Assembly (NCBI RefSeq): GCF_000092825.1
Contig: NC_014168.1
Location: 2,471,946-2,535,945, forward strand
Direction: 5' to 3'
Length of the DNA stretch: 64,000 nucleotides
Source: Segniliparus rotundus DSM 44985
GTDB lineage: Bacteria > Actinomycetota > Actinomycetes > Mycobacteriales > Mycobacteriaceae
The translations under genes were made by a program, and so were the position numbers. The notes under the pieces are model-generated. The model had not been told where the DNA came from. It was given only the letters and a program-made list of their open reading frames with translations, and ran no database searches. Each line of letters starts with the position of its first letter. Position 1 is the first letter of the stretch. This document shows positions 42,029-50,760 of this stretch, in pieces.

Positions 42029-43440
42029 CCGACCCAATCGCAGCCGAAAAACCCACGAGGGCAGGGTTGCCGCATCCGCGTTTCCGACTGCCGCTCCTCG
42101 GCGACCTGCTGCGGCTGGACCTGGCCAAACCCACCCAAAGCTTGGTCCCGTTGTCTCATGAAGCTGGCCCAGTCTTCGAGCAGGTCTTCTTCGGCTTCCC
42201 GCTCAGAGTCGTCGCGGGCGCTCGGGAGATCGAAGAGGTCAACAACGAGGAGGCGTGGGAGAAGCACGTCGGCCCGGCTCTGCATAAACTGCGCCCGATG
42301 GCAGGAGACGGGCTGTTCACCGCCTACAACCGGGAGCCGAACTGGCAGAAGGCGCATAACGTGTTGATGCCCGCGTTCTCGCGCTCGGCCATGGTCAACT
42401 ACCACGCGAGCATCCGGGGCGCGGTCGAGGAGCTGGTCGAAGTCTGGGCCGAGGACGCGAGGAGCGGCGCCTGGGTCGATGTGGTCGACAGCATGAACAA
42501 ACTCACGCTGGAGGTCATCTCCAGAGCAGGCTTCGGCCACTCTTTCAACCTTTTGTCGAGCCGGGAGGAGAGCCCGCTCATCGCCGCGATCGTGCGAGAA
42601 CTGACATACGCGCAACGCAGGACCGACGTGCTGCCCTGGTTCGAGCGGATGTTCCTGCGCAAGCGGGAACATCAGCACCAGGCCGACATGACGCTCGCGA
42701 AGCGCACGGTCGACGACATCGTCGGCGAGCGCAGGCGCAACCCGCACGAGAGCCCGACGGACATCCTCGACCTCATGCTCACGGCCGTCGACCCGGAGAC
42801 CGGCGAACAGCTCGACGACGCGAACATCCGCAACCAGATCCTCACCTTCCTCATCGCCGGCAGCGAGACCAGCGCGAACGCCGTGTCCTTCGCACTGCAC
42901 CATCTCGCGGAACAACCGGAGCTCGCGAGACAGGCCCAGGCGGAGGTGGAAGCCCGCTGGCCGGGACGGGACTTCCCGGACATCGGCTACGAAGACGTCG
43001 CGAAGCTCCGATACCTGCGCCGCGTCACCGACGAGACGCTGCGACTGTGGCCGGTCGCGCCAGGATACTTCCGCCGCGCGAGGAAAGACACGACCGTCGG
43101 AGGCCACGCCTTCAAACAGAAAGACTGGGTGTTCGTCCTGCTCATCGGGGCGCACCGGGACCCGGCCTCGTGGGGGGCGGACGCTGATCGGTTCAACCCG
43201 GACCGCTTCTCCCCCGAGAACATCAGGAGCCTGCCGCCTCGCATCTACAAACCGTTCGGCACGGGCCCGAGGGCGTGCATCGGCCGCCAGTTCGCCCTCC
43301 ACGAGATCATTCTGACCCTGGCCGCGATCCTGCACCAGTTCGACCTCGAGCCCGACCCGGGGTACACGATCACGGCGACCGAGCACCCCACCCTCAAACC
43401 AGCCGGACTCAGGTTACGCTTGCACACGCGAAGCCGCTGA
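42025..43440 (+). CDS. Cytochrome P450
   Basis: A 471-residue P450. Visible parts: I-helix FLIAGSETSANA, the ExxR motif ETLRLWP, DADRFNPDRFSPEN, and the heme loop FGTGPRACIGRQFA with the axial Cys. Sequence character (GDGLFTAYNREPNWQKAHNVLMP early, RAGFGHSFN) is closest to the fatty-acid hydroxylase CYP102/CYP505 group, but there is no fused reductase domain. The start overlaps the membrane protein stop as ATGA. It is the effector enzyme at the end of the regulator/protease/membrane-protein operon; the substrate is unknown. Confidence 0.87.
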   Translation: MTDPIAAEKPTRAGLPHPRFRLPLLGDLLRLDLAKPTQSLVPLSHEAGPVFEQVFFGFPLRVVAGAREIEEVNNEEAWEKHVGPALHKLRPMAGDGLFTAYNREPNWQKAHNVLMPAFSRSAMVNYHASIRGAVEELVEVWAEDARSGAWVDVVDSMNKLTLEVISRAGFGHSFNLLSSREESPLIAAIVRELTYAQRRTDVLPWFERMFLRKREHQHQADMTLAKRTVDDIVGERRRNPHESPTDILDLMLTAVDPETGEQLDDANIRNQILTFLIAGSETSANAVSFALHHLAEQPELARQAQAEVEARWPGRDFPDIGYEDVAKLRYLRRVTDETLRLWPVAPGYFRRARKDTTVGGHAFKQKDWVFVLLIGAHRDPASWGADADRFNPDRFSPENIRSLPPRIYKPFGTGPRACIGRQFALHEIILTLAAILHQFDLEPDPGYTITATEHPTLKPAGLRLRLHTRSR

Positions 43441-43639
43441 AACCGCGCTGGCTGAAGCAGGTAGCGATTGACCAGGCAACAGTCTTCCTCAGGGGCAGGT
43501 GCGCCGCGCGAGAGAGCGCCTTGATCTCATGCAGGAGGAGATCGCAGGCAAGATTGTGGCGTGGCATCCGTCGAATCCACAGTCCCAAGAACCCGTTGCG
43601 CCCAATCCGCCAGGAGAGCCGCAGCGATTACTCGAGCGA

Positions 43640-44735
43640 ATTCCTCAGGAGGCGGATCGCAAAAGATCTGGGCGGATGTTGACGAGGGCCGCAAAGAAGG
43701 GCTCACGAGCGCAAAGAGCTGGTCGAGCTGCGCCGCCGAACGAGGGTGTTGGCGACGGAGGTCAAGGTCCTGCGCAAAGCCAGCGCGTACTTCACCAGGG
43801 AGAACGTCCCCCTGAAAGGGGTTCCGGCTGGCCGTGAGCCAGCACGACGACAGTTTTCCCGGCGCGGCGGCCTGCCCGGGTCCTGGGCGTCTCCCGCTTG
43901 GGGCATGACGAGCAGCTCGGCCGTCCTCCCCCCGCCCCGCGAGGTCGCGGGCGAGGCATTGGGCAGCACGATCAGGGAAGTGTGGTCGGGCTCGCGGGAT
44001 GCCTACGGGGTCCGGCGCGTGCGCGCGAAGCCGCGCCTCGGGCTCGGCGTCCGGGTCGCCCACAGCGCGCCGCCAGGCTCATGCGCTCGGCGGGGATCGC
44101 CGGGGCCTGCCCCGGCGACGCGCCCGGACTTGGTCAAGCGCCAGTTCCGGGCGGAGGAGCCGAACCGGCGCTGGGTCACCGACATCACCCAGCGCCCCGC
44201 CGCAGAGGGCTGGGTCCGCTGCACGGCGGTCCCAGGCGTGTTCTCCCGCAAGGTGGTGGGCTGGTCGATAGCCGACCACATCAAAGCCGAGTGAGTCACA
44301 GACGCCCTGGACACAGCGCGGTGGCGGCGCAAACCCCGTGGCACCGTGGTCCACAGCGCCCCTGGAAGCCAGTGCGTGTCACAGCTCTTCGGGCGCTGGC
44401 TGCGAGAAAGAGGCCCTTTGGGCGCGGTGGCCCGCGCCGACGACAACGCGCTCATGGCGTCGTTCTTCTCGTCCATGCAGGTCGAACTCCTCGACCGACA
44501 CGAATGGGCCGACCACCACGACCTCGCCCAAGCGGTCTTCGAACACATCGAAGCCTTCCACAACCCCGCCAGGCGGCACAGCGGAATCGGCTACCACTCG
44601 CCCGCCCGCCACGAGACTCTGCCCCCTGCCGCAGCGAGTGCGGCAGGGGGCAGAATATCAACCTGCCCGGGGGAACGGGAACAGACCAATAGCGCGTTCC
44701 TCGAGGTCTTCGAATCCGCCCGGAACGACCTTTGA
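43640..44735 (+). mobile_element. IS3-family transposase remnant (orfA end + orfB), inactive
   Basis: The end of an orfA can be read as ELRRRTRVLATEVKVLRKAS followed by AYFTRENVPLK, then orfB pieces: SRDAYGVRRV, a fragment RLMRSAGIAGACPGD in another frame, EEPNRRWVTDIT, VFSRKVVGWSIADHIKAE, an in-frame TGA at 44292-44294, then NALMASFFSSMQVELLDRHEW and HIEAFHNPARRHSGIGYHSP. The DDE order of IS3 integrases is recognisable but broken by a stop and frameshifts. Terminal inverted repeats were not found. It separates the P450 operon from the repeat region. Confidence 0.8.
44619..44653. terminator. Perfect 15-bp hairpin
   Basis: CTGCCCCCTGCCGCA and TGCGGCAGGGGGCAG form a perfect 15-bp stem with loop GCGAG inside the transposase remnant, close to where the transposase reading frame ends. 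No T-run follows (AATATC). It may be a terminator or a REP-like insertion into the old element. Confidence 0.5.
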
Positions 44736-44915
44736 CAAGAGGTGTCCACTTGCGAAAAATCGCCGCCCAATTCCGCAGACCGCGTGACGCATGCCTATCT
44801 TCCTGCGGCACCCCTCGTCGCCGCCGAAGATTCTCGCATGCCTATTCAACCTTCCCGCAGTTCGCCGCCCAGTGCTTGCGTCGAGCTAGCTTTTCACCCG
44901 AGCGTACCAGCCATA

Positions 44916-44964
44916 TATTGACTAGTAAATGAAACTATGGCACATAAATTTACTAGAGTCAATA
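44916..44964. repeat. AT-rich inverted repeat, operator-like
   Basis: TATTGACTAGTAAAT at 44916-44930 pairs with ATTTACTAGAGTCAATA at 44948-44964, with a 2-nt bulge and a 17-nt loop. It stands out in GC-rich DNA. The arms resemble MarR- or TetR-type operators; no intact regulator gene lies next to it. It could be what is left of a promoter whose gene has decayed. Confidence 0.5.
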
Positions 44965-44969
44965 GCCGC

Positions 44970-45730
44970 TCCTGGCATCAGGTTCGTGCGGTTCCACGCT
45001 GCGGAAAACCGTCAGATCAGCCATGGTCACACGCGGCGCTCCCGGATGTCCGTCCACATCGCTTCGATGCGTCACAGTCCCTCCAGCGGGCAGATCCGCT
45101 CGATCCCCGCCACCCAAGAGGATCGCCGCCAGTGCAGCAAGCCCGGCTGGTGCGCGTTGGAGCACACGAGCTCGGCGACATCGCCGACCTTGGGGTAGCG
45201 TCCGACGCCGACGATGGGCAGGTCTTCTGCGTCCGCGCCAGCTCCATCACCAACGACCGCATCTTCCTCGGCGTAGAAGACCTCCCGGTCGCACGCGGCG
45301 CCATACGACCCGCCGGGCACAACGGCGAAGCCGGCCTCGCCCACGAACCGGCCCTCGCGCTCGCCGACCTCGTGCGAGCCGCAAGAGGCGACGTGCACAC
45401 CACTGCTACGACACCGCGCTGCGGGGCACGCACCCGGAAGCACACTCTACGAAGAGCTGTTCGGGCGGCGCGAACACGGTTCAGAGCGGGAACAGCCAGC
45501 CTAAGACCCGTCCGTTCGCTCTCTCCCCCTGGCCTCAAGCTCGCCCACGCCCGCAGGCCCTGCTCCTCAAGCCGATCCTGGCTCAAACACGCCCCTGGCT
45601 CTCAAGAGCCACGCCCTCACCGACATCTCGGCGATTTTCGCCTCCGCCACGCCCACCCGCTACAATCTAAACCTCCCAAAGCCCACCGGCGTGGAATAAC
45701 CATCCGCCTTTCCACCCGGTCCCCGGCCCC
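44970..45730 (+). other. Decayed coding DNA of unknown origin
   Basis: Between the IS3 remnant and repeat copy 2 there is no intact gene. One frame around 45150-45400 reads protein-like (RLVRVGAHELGDIADLGVAS, then DRIFLGVEDLPVARGAIRPA), and a shifted frame from 45433 gives PGSTLYEELFGRREHGSERE with a stop near 45504. That suggests one frameshifted and truncated gene. I do not recognise the family. Confidence 0.35.
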
Positions 45731-45731
45731 G

Positions 45732-45852
45732 TGGGAATGGATGGAAATAGCTGAACGGCAGGTCAGTCGGTACGGCTCCTGAGCCTTCGGAACGTGATCA
45801 TGCGTTTTTCGGAACGTCGAACCACGGTTGAGCTGGGGTGATAACCGAATAA
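45732..45852 (+). repeat. Dispersed repeat copy 2 with promoter cassette
   Basis: The 3' part, 45789-45852, is a 64-bp core identical to copy 3 (48251-48314) at 59 positions. It contains GGAACGTGATCATG, a T-run, GGAACGTCGAACCACGGTT and GATAACCGAATAA. The core ends 38 nt before the ATG of the WXG-like gene. The internal AACC-AC-GGTT palindrome and paired GGAACG elements look like regulator or sigma-factor recognition sites. The 5' part shares GTGGGA.TGG..GGAAAT with copies 1 and 3. Confidence 0.7.
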
Positions 45853-45890
45853 ACTTGTGATCAGCGCGTTTCGAGGAAAAAAGGGGGCGA

Positions 45891-46996
45891 ATGAAGCCGA
45901 GCGGCGGATTGACGGTCTCGCCTGGGCATGTGGTGGGCTTCGGGACCGATGTCGGGGATTTCACGGACAAGTTCTGGGATCTCGCGAACAAAATAATGGG
46001 GTCGGTCAAGCTACCTTCTGGCGCGACTGGGCTCTTGGCGGATCTCGTCGCCCCGTTGAGGAGCTTCCGCGACCGAGTGTCCGACGCGCACCAGCGGGAC
46101 CGGGACGCGCTCTACAAGCTTTCGGGCGGATTGTCGGAAGCCGGGCGTCTCTATCACGGGTGGGACCAGCACAACGCGCAAGCTCTGAATATCTTCGGAC
46201 TGGGCGGCGCCGCTGCGGGCGAGCTCGACCACACGGCCTGGGGCGGCGCACAACACCCCGATGTGCTGAGCATAGGTCCAGCCGATGTTGGGGCGCGCCG
46301 AGTCGTCCAATGGGCCATCGAGACCCTTGCCCCGCTCGAAGCCAAACTGGAAGCGGCAGCTGGTATTAAACCTGTCGCTGACCATCTCGAACCGATTGAC
46401 TGCGACTGGGGCTCGTTGCAGCCCCTCGCCGAGCACGTCGGGCTCCTCGGTTCGAACGACCAAGCGTGGCCTCCAACCTCGGGGACGGGACGAAATGGCT
46501 CGCCCAACACTGGTCGGGCGCTGGCGCGCAAGCGTTCACCAGCGCCTCGGACACGAGACGCGGCCTCGCGGACGAGCGCAGCAGCCATATGACGGGAGTT
46601 GCCGCCGTGCTTCGGCAAGGCGGACAGCAAGTCGAGCAGCAAGCCCGGAATCAAGCGCTCGCGCTCGTCAACGACCTGATGCGCCCCACCACCCGCCTTG
46701 GCTTCACCCTGCCGCTCGCGCTATGGGGCACGATTCTCGACAGTCCGATGCGCGAGATCCTGCGCGTCGAGATTCGTGGCGACATTCAAGCCGCGCACGC
46801 GGAAGCGCTGTCACGTCATGAGGGTATCGTCGTGACGGTGCAGGGCATGCAGGACGCGCTCGCCGCCGAGTCCGCGCAAGCGATCCCGAGCAGCGGCGAG
46901 TCAACAGCCATCTCCTCGGTCCAGGCCCGTGGCCGCACGAGCTACGGGTACGGGGGCAACACGTGGTGGGAGGACGACCTTGCGCCAGCCTCCTGA
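45891..46996 (+). pseudogene. WXG-like protein gene with a one-base frameshift
   Basis: Frame 1 starts at ATG45891 (GGGGG RBS) and encodes VSPGHVVGFGTDVGDFTDKF and further helices up to GLLGSNDQAW. One G appears lost near 46466 (TGG for TGGG); the continuing frame reads ASNLGDGTKWLAQHWSGAGA, then AFTSASDTRRGL and ends at 46996. The joined product, about 368 residues, has a WSG turn between helices like WXG100-type secretion substrates and a Tyr/Gly-rich tail ending WWEDD. It may be a true pseudogene or a base-call error. The downstream gene starts inside its 3' end, so they are coupled. Confidence 0.6.
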
Positions 46997-47699
46997 ACAG
47001 GCCGTACCCGACGACTGCGCCAGATACGGGTGGCGAAACAATATCTGGGACAAGCCCACCGCTTTGGAGAAGAGCGCCGTCGGCGCAGCCGTCCAGGCTT
47101 GGTTCGACTCCGAGGGGTGGACGTTCGCGAGCGAGCTGCTCGGCTACTTCATGGGGAACAACAAAGAGGGCTTCGTCTATGACCTCAACCCGCGTTTCGA
47201 GTTCTTGGACGAACTCATGGCCACGGACGATGTGAAATTCGGTGTCCAAAAGGGCCTGGACTCCATCAAACGGCAAGCCGTGGAGAACGTCCGCCGCGAC
47301 CCGTCGCTCTTCAACATCAAACAAGAGATCAACGGCAAGTTCGTCAACCCCCCGTCTATGGATGAAAACGAGTGGCGCGTCACCTACCCCACTGACAGTC
47401 CCGATGTGACCTATGCGCTGGGGCACTTCTCCACCGCCGTCGTCAGCGACACCGTGGTAAACCGACCCATCGGGAACGGTGAGGTCACCGCTGAAATTGT
47501 CTACGACGTGTACTTCTACGACTATTACTACTACCACCTGAGCGAAGGCCGCCTTGGCGGATTCGCCACTGACTTCAAACATTCCATGGCGCTCAACGCT
47601 GACGAGGACATGCGATGGTTGGAAGAGGCCGGGTGGGCTCGAAGCTTCCGCGTCAAAGGCAACACCTACGGCGGTGTCTGGAAAGGGGTCGTCGCATGA
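46980..47699 (+). CDS. Unknown protein, partner of WXG-like gene
   Basis: 239 residues, not recognised. It is Tyr- and acid-rich (EIVYDVYFYDYYYYHLSEGR near residue 175), without a signal peptide or membrane helix, and contains several Trp/Phe-rich stretches (GWTFASELLGYFMGNNKEGF). TTG46980 has GGGAGGA at 46968-46974 and overlaps the end of the WXG-like frame; no ATG is available upstream in frame. It overlaps the lipoprotein gene as ATGA. The three genes may act together at the cell surface, perhaps as a secreted effector set, but nothing proves this. Confidence 0.6.
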   Translation: MRQPPEQAVPDDCARYGWRNNIWDKPTALEKSAVGAAVQAWFDSEGWTFASELLGYFMGNNKEGFVYDLNPRFEFLDELMATDDVKFGVQKGLDSIKRQAVENVRRDPSLFNIKQEINGKFVNPPSMDENEWRVTYPTDSPDVTYALGHFSTAVVSDTVVNRPIGNGEVTAEIVYDVYFYDYYYYHLSEGRLGGFATDFKHSMALNADEDMRWLEEAGWARSFRVKGNTYGGVWKGVVA

Positions 47700-48190
47700 C
47701 CGAACGGACAACATCTGGACGTCGAGAAAGAACCGATCAGCGGCGGCATACGGCGGGCAAAACAATCCCAGTCTTGGCACTGGCGACGACGCTCGCGATT
47801 ACCGCGTGCTCCAGCAAAGAGGAGAGTATCCTCGAAGACGCCGGCAAATGCGGCAACATCCACTTCCGCTCGATGCCGCACGTGGTCTCCGCGCAACGGA
47901 TCGACGGGGCCGGCGGCGATATGCTGATCCAGCTCGTCGCCGACATCCCAAACGGCGAAGTTCAGTCCTTCAAAGACCTCTCAGGACTGCACAACTTCGC
48001 CCCTGGCGTTCCCGAGGCGCTGGCTGAGAACTATTGGAAAGGCAGCGGTCTCGCCGAAACGGTGAAGACGAACGGTTCCGCCGGAGGGGAGCACGAGGAG
48101 AACGAGGGCGGTGGCTCTGCCGGGAAGTGGGTCGTCATCCGCGCGAAAGACGACGGAGAGTCCCGTGTCTACATCCGACTCGCCTGCTGA
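47696..48190 (+). CDS. Small lipoprotein
   Basis: 164 residues. A charged N terminus is followed by a hydrophobic stretch (TIPVLALATTLAITAC) whose LAITAC lipobox gives cleavage before Cys38. The mature part has a Gly/Glu-rich segment near residue 135 and a C-terminal Cys that could pair with the Cys of DAGKCGNIHF. Probably anchored on the outer face of the membrane. The start overlaps the preceding stop as ATGA. The family is not recognised. Confidence 0.65.
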   Translation: MTERTTSGRRERTDQRRHTAGKTIPVLALATTLAITACSSKEESILEDAGKCGNIHFRSMPHVVSAQRIDGAGGDMLIQLVADIPNGEVQSFKDLSGLHNFAPGVPEALAENYWKGSGLAETVKTNGSAGGEHEENEGGGSAGKWVVIRAKDDGESRVYIRLAC

Positions 48191-48195
48191 TAGGT

Positions 48196-48314
48196 GGACT
48201 GGATGGAAATTGACAAGCCCCTGATCAAGACATACGAGCTGAAACGCCTTGGAACGTGATCATGGGATTTTTGGAACGTCGAACCACGGTTGAGCTAGGG
48301 CGATAACCGAATAA
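48196..48314 (+). repeat. Dispersed repeat copy 3 with promoter cassette
   Basis: It starts GGACTGGATGGAAATTGACA and continues close to copy 1 for about 43 bp, then carries the 64-bp core shared with copy 2 (48251-48314). The core again ends exactly 38 nt before an ATG (48353), and the bases in between are also related (CAG..CGTTT), so the two 5' regions are homologous down to the start codon. The next gene is otherwise unrelated to the one after copy 2. Confidence 0.7.
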
Positions 48315-48352
48315 CCCTACGAACAGTACGTTTGAGACAGAGAGGGACATCG

Positions 48353-48950
48353 ATGCCGACGGACAATGCAGGGCACCTGGGCAGCGAAACCTCAGACGCT
48401 GATGATGCTTCTCCAATAAAGGCTGCTGTGACGAGCGCGGCCAACAGTGTTGAATGACGGGTCCACGTGGCGATGCTCGCACACGGGTTTTTCTCGCTTG
48501 TGCAGGATCAATCCATAGCGGAACTTGTGGGCGCTCCTTACGAGAAGGGCACGAGACGAGAAGGGCACGAGCAATTTCTGGTGTATCCACCACTTCATGA
48601 AGTATCTTGCGCATCATGGCGTGGCGAGCGGGTCCTTCCGAGAGGTCGCGGAAATTCTCGGAGCGATGGAGCGGGCAGGATTGCTCTTGGACCGAGGCTG
48701 GGACCACACGACCCCGATCATGAGGAAAAGTCACATGTCGAACATTGGCTCTATTTCGCAGATGCGTGGATCGCTGTGGCTGTCTGAGGTTTTCGGAGGG
48801 GCGCTCATCATTCCCTGCTGTAAGGCGGTCACCGTGCAAATCGCCGGACTATCCTCCGAGGACGGTGCTGAGTGTTCGCGTACGGGGCTGGTGTTGGATC
48901 GGTCGCACGTGCTCACCAATGCGCATGTTGTGCGGGGCATGACGGACTGA
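48353..48950 (+). pseudogene. Truncated trypsin-like serine protease gene with helical N-domain
   Basis: An ORF starting at ATG48353 (MPTDNAGHLGSETSDADDAS) meets a TGA near 48456 but continues in the same frame as VAMLAHGFFSLVQDQSIAEL. A 16-bp tandem duplication at 48541-48572 then shifts the frame; removing it gives GAPYEKGTSNFWCIHHFMKY, then FREVAEILGAMERAGLLLDR. The C-terminal part (TGLVLDRSHVLTNAHVV) is the start of a trypsin-like domain with its catalytic His, cut by a stop at 48948-48950, so Asp and Ser are missing. Such helical-domain/protease fusions occur in conflict-type systems. Confidence 0.6.
48541..48572. repeat. 16-bp tandem duplication causing a frameshift
   Basis: CGAGAAGGGCACGAGA is followed directly by CGAGAAGGGCACGAGC. 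Fifteen of sixteen bases match. Deleting one unit restores a continuous reading frame in the protease pseudogene, so this looks like a slippage event that inactivated the gene. Confidence 0.8.
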
Positions 48951-49199
48951 ACCGCACCGGGTTTGACGCGGGGCATTTCCTCCCGGAAAGATGGAGATCA
49001 TGCCCGAAGCGGTGCCGACCCTGCTCGCCCACGACCCGGCCCTCGGGGGATGCGGCCGCAATTGGTCCATGCGCTCGTGACAAGAATAGAGACAGGAGTG
49101 GTCCCTCTCGTGGAGCGCGCGTGCGCCGCGCTCGCCAAATCCCTGGCCAAACCGTAAGATCCAGACGCCACAGACAGATTTCAAACGGCAAGGAACACT

Positions 49200-49943
49200 A
49201 TGGCCGCAGGCGACCCGGAGATCACGGACGCGTACTCGGCGAACGCCGCTTTCTGGACCCAGATCATCCGCGAGGGGCGCGACAAGTACCAGACCGGACT
49301 TGTTGATCGAGCGCTCTTCGAAGCGATCGGCCCATGCGAGGGAAAGGCCTTCCTCGACGCCGGCTGCGGCGAAGGCTACTTCTCCCGCGAGCTCGCCCGC
49401 CGCAGCGCCGGGCACGTCCACGCCGTCGACGCCTGCGCCGAGCTCGTCGCCGCCGCCCGCGACCTCCCCGACCCAGCGATCACCTACCACGTCGCCGACA
49501 TCGCCGCATTGCCGCTGCCCGACAACTCCGTCGACGTGGTCGTCGCCAACCGGCTCCCCCACGGCCTCGCAGACCCCGGCAAACGCTTCTTCGAGTTCGC
49601 CCGAGCCTTGCGACCCGGCGGCCGTCTCGTGTCTCTCGCCCTGCACCCCTGCTACTACACCGCCCGCGACTCCCAGAACGAGAAGCCCCCGCTCGACGAA
49701 TACTTCGAAGGACGCATGGTCGTCCAACACTTCGAAGTCGACGGACTCGTCTCCCCCGAACCCTCCGTCCAACGGTTCTTCTCCCTCGAAGAACACGTCA
49801 GCATGATCCTACGAGCGGGGTTCGTCATCACCGGCCTCACAGAACCCCGGCCCACGCCAGAGCAGTTCGACACCGACCCCTGGTGGCAAGAGCACTACAC
49901 CCGCCCGCTCTTCCTCCTCCTCCAGTGCAGACTGGACGCGTAG
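49200..49943 (+). CDS. Class I SAM-dependent methyltransferase
   Basis: 247 residues. SAM motif I is FLDAGCGEGYFSRELA near residue 50; the acidic VHAVDA strand, ADIAALPLPDNSVDVVVAN and the ARALRPGGRLV motif follow in order. The Methyltransf_11-type core has a C-terminal extension (FFSLEEHVSMILRAGFVITG) that probably forms the substrate cap. GCAAGGAA precedes the ATG. It stands alone on its strand between the repeat region and the mscR operon; the substrate is unknown. The 250 bp upstream hold only weak open frames. Confidence 0.82.
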   Translation: MAAGDPEITDAYSANAAFWTQIIREGRDKYQTGLVDRALFEAIGPCEGKAFLDAGCGEGYFSRELARRSAGHVHAVDACAELVAAARDLPDPAITYHVADIAALPLPDNSVDVVVANRLPHGLADPGKRFFEFARALRPGGRLVSLALHPCYYTARDSQNEKPPLDEYFEGRMVVQHFEVDGLVSPEPSVQRFFSLEEHVSMILRAGFVITGLTEPRPTPEQFDTDPWWQEHYTRPLFLLLQCRLDA

Positions 49944-49987
49944 CCCAGAATTCACGGTGTTCACGCATTCCAAATGCTCTGCCTACG

Positions 49988-50020
49988 GGACTGGGCTGAA
50001 AGAGCTGAACGGCAGTTCAG
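49988..50020 (+). repeat. Dispersed repeat copy 4 (short)
   Basis: A short fragment with GGACTGGGCTGAAAGAGCTG and AACGGCAG matches the 5' half of copy 2 (AGCTGAACGGCAG in common) and the start of copy 1. It lacks the promoter core. It lies in the 187-bp gap after the methyltransferase gene. Confidence 0.45.
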
Positions 50021-50130
50021 GTCGCCGTCTCCCGAGCCCCCGTGATGCGGGCCCTCCACGGCGCGACACTCTTTTTCGTCTTCTCTGCGTGGTCACGCCG
50101 AAAGCAGTGCAGCACGCTGCCCGCTTCGGC

Positions 50131-50760
50131 TCACCGCCCGGCTGCGATCCATTCGGCCAGATGCGGAGCCTCCGTGCCGATGGTGGTGCCGTCGCCGTGG
50201 CCGGTGTGCACCAGAGTCTGCTCGGGGAGCGAGAACAGCCGGTCGCGGATCGAGGCGATGATGGTCGGGAAGTCCGAGTACGACCGCCCTGTGGCTCCTG
50301 GCCCTCCGGAGAACAAGGTGTCGCCGGAGAAAAGCACGCCCGCTTCCGGCGCGTGCAGGCAGACCGAGCCCGGCGAGTGCCCCGGGGTGTGGATCACCTG
50401 GACATCGGCGCCCGCCACCGGAATCCGCAACCCGTCGGACAGCTCCCCGTAGCGCACCCCCGGGTGGGTCTGCCGCCACAGCACGTCGTCCCCGGGGTGC
50501 AGGAGCAGAGGGGCGTCCAGCTCCTCGGAGAGCTGCGGCGCGACCGTCACGTGGTCGTTGTGCCCGTGCGTGCAGACCACAGCGAGCACCTTGCGGCCGG
50601 CCACCGCGGCGATGATCGGCGCGGCCTCGTGCGCGGCGTCCACCACGAGCACCTCGGAGTCGTCGCCGACCAACCAGATGTTGTTGTCCACCGCCCAGCT
50701 TCCCCCGTCGAGGCGGAACGTTCCCGACGTGACCACTCGCTCGATCCGCAGCCCGCTCAT
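50131..50760 (-). CDS. Metallo-beta-lactamase-fold hydrolase, mscR partner
   Basis: 209 residues of the MBL fold. Zinc motifs: THGHNDH near residue 65, HTPGHSPGS near 123, GDTLFSGG, and a C-terminal HTGHGDGT. The gene is coupled to mscR by an ATGA overlap. In Mycobacterium tuberculosis the mscR gene (Rv2259) is likewise followed by an MBL-fold gene. A role in hydrolysing the S-formyl-mycothiol made by MscR is a reasonable inference. Confidence 0.82.
   Translation of the reverse strand: MSGLRIERVVTSGTFRLDGGSWAVDNNIWLVGDDSEVLVVDAAHEAAPIIAAVAGRKVLAVVCTHGHNDHVTVAPQLSEELDAPLLLHPGDDVLWRQTHPGVRYGELSDGLRIPVAGADVQVIHTPGHSPGSVCLHAPEAGVLFSGDTLFSGGPGATGRSYSDFPTIIASIRDRLFSLPEQTLVHTGHGDGTTIGTEAPHLAEWIAAGR

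Noticed and set aside
44619-44653. Hairpin as an IS terminal inverted repeat
   Set aside because: It is a single tight stem-loop and not two distant ends, with no matching copy at the other side of the IS3 remnant.
48963-49157. 64-codon open frame before the methyltransferase
   Set aside because: The C-terminal half reads protein-like, but there is no RBS or family match; it may be a gene scrap and is not supported.
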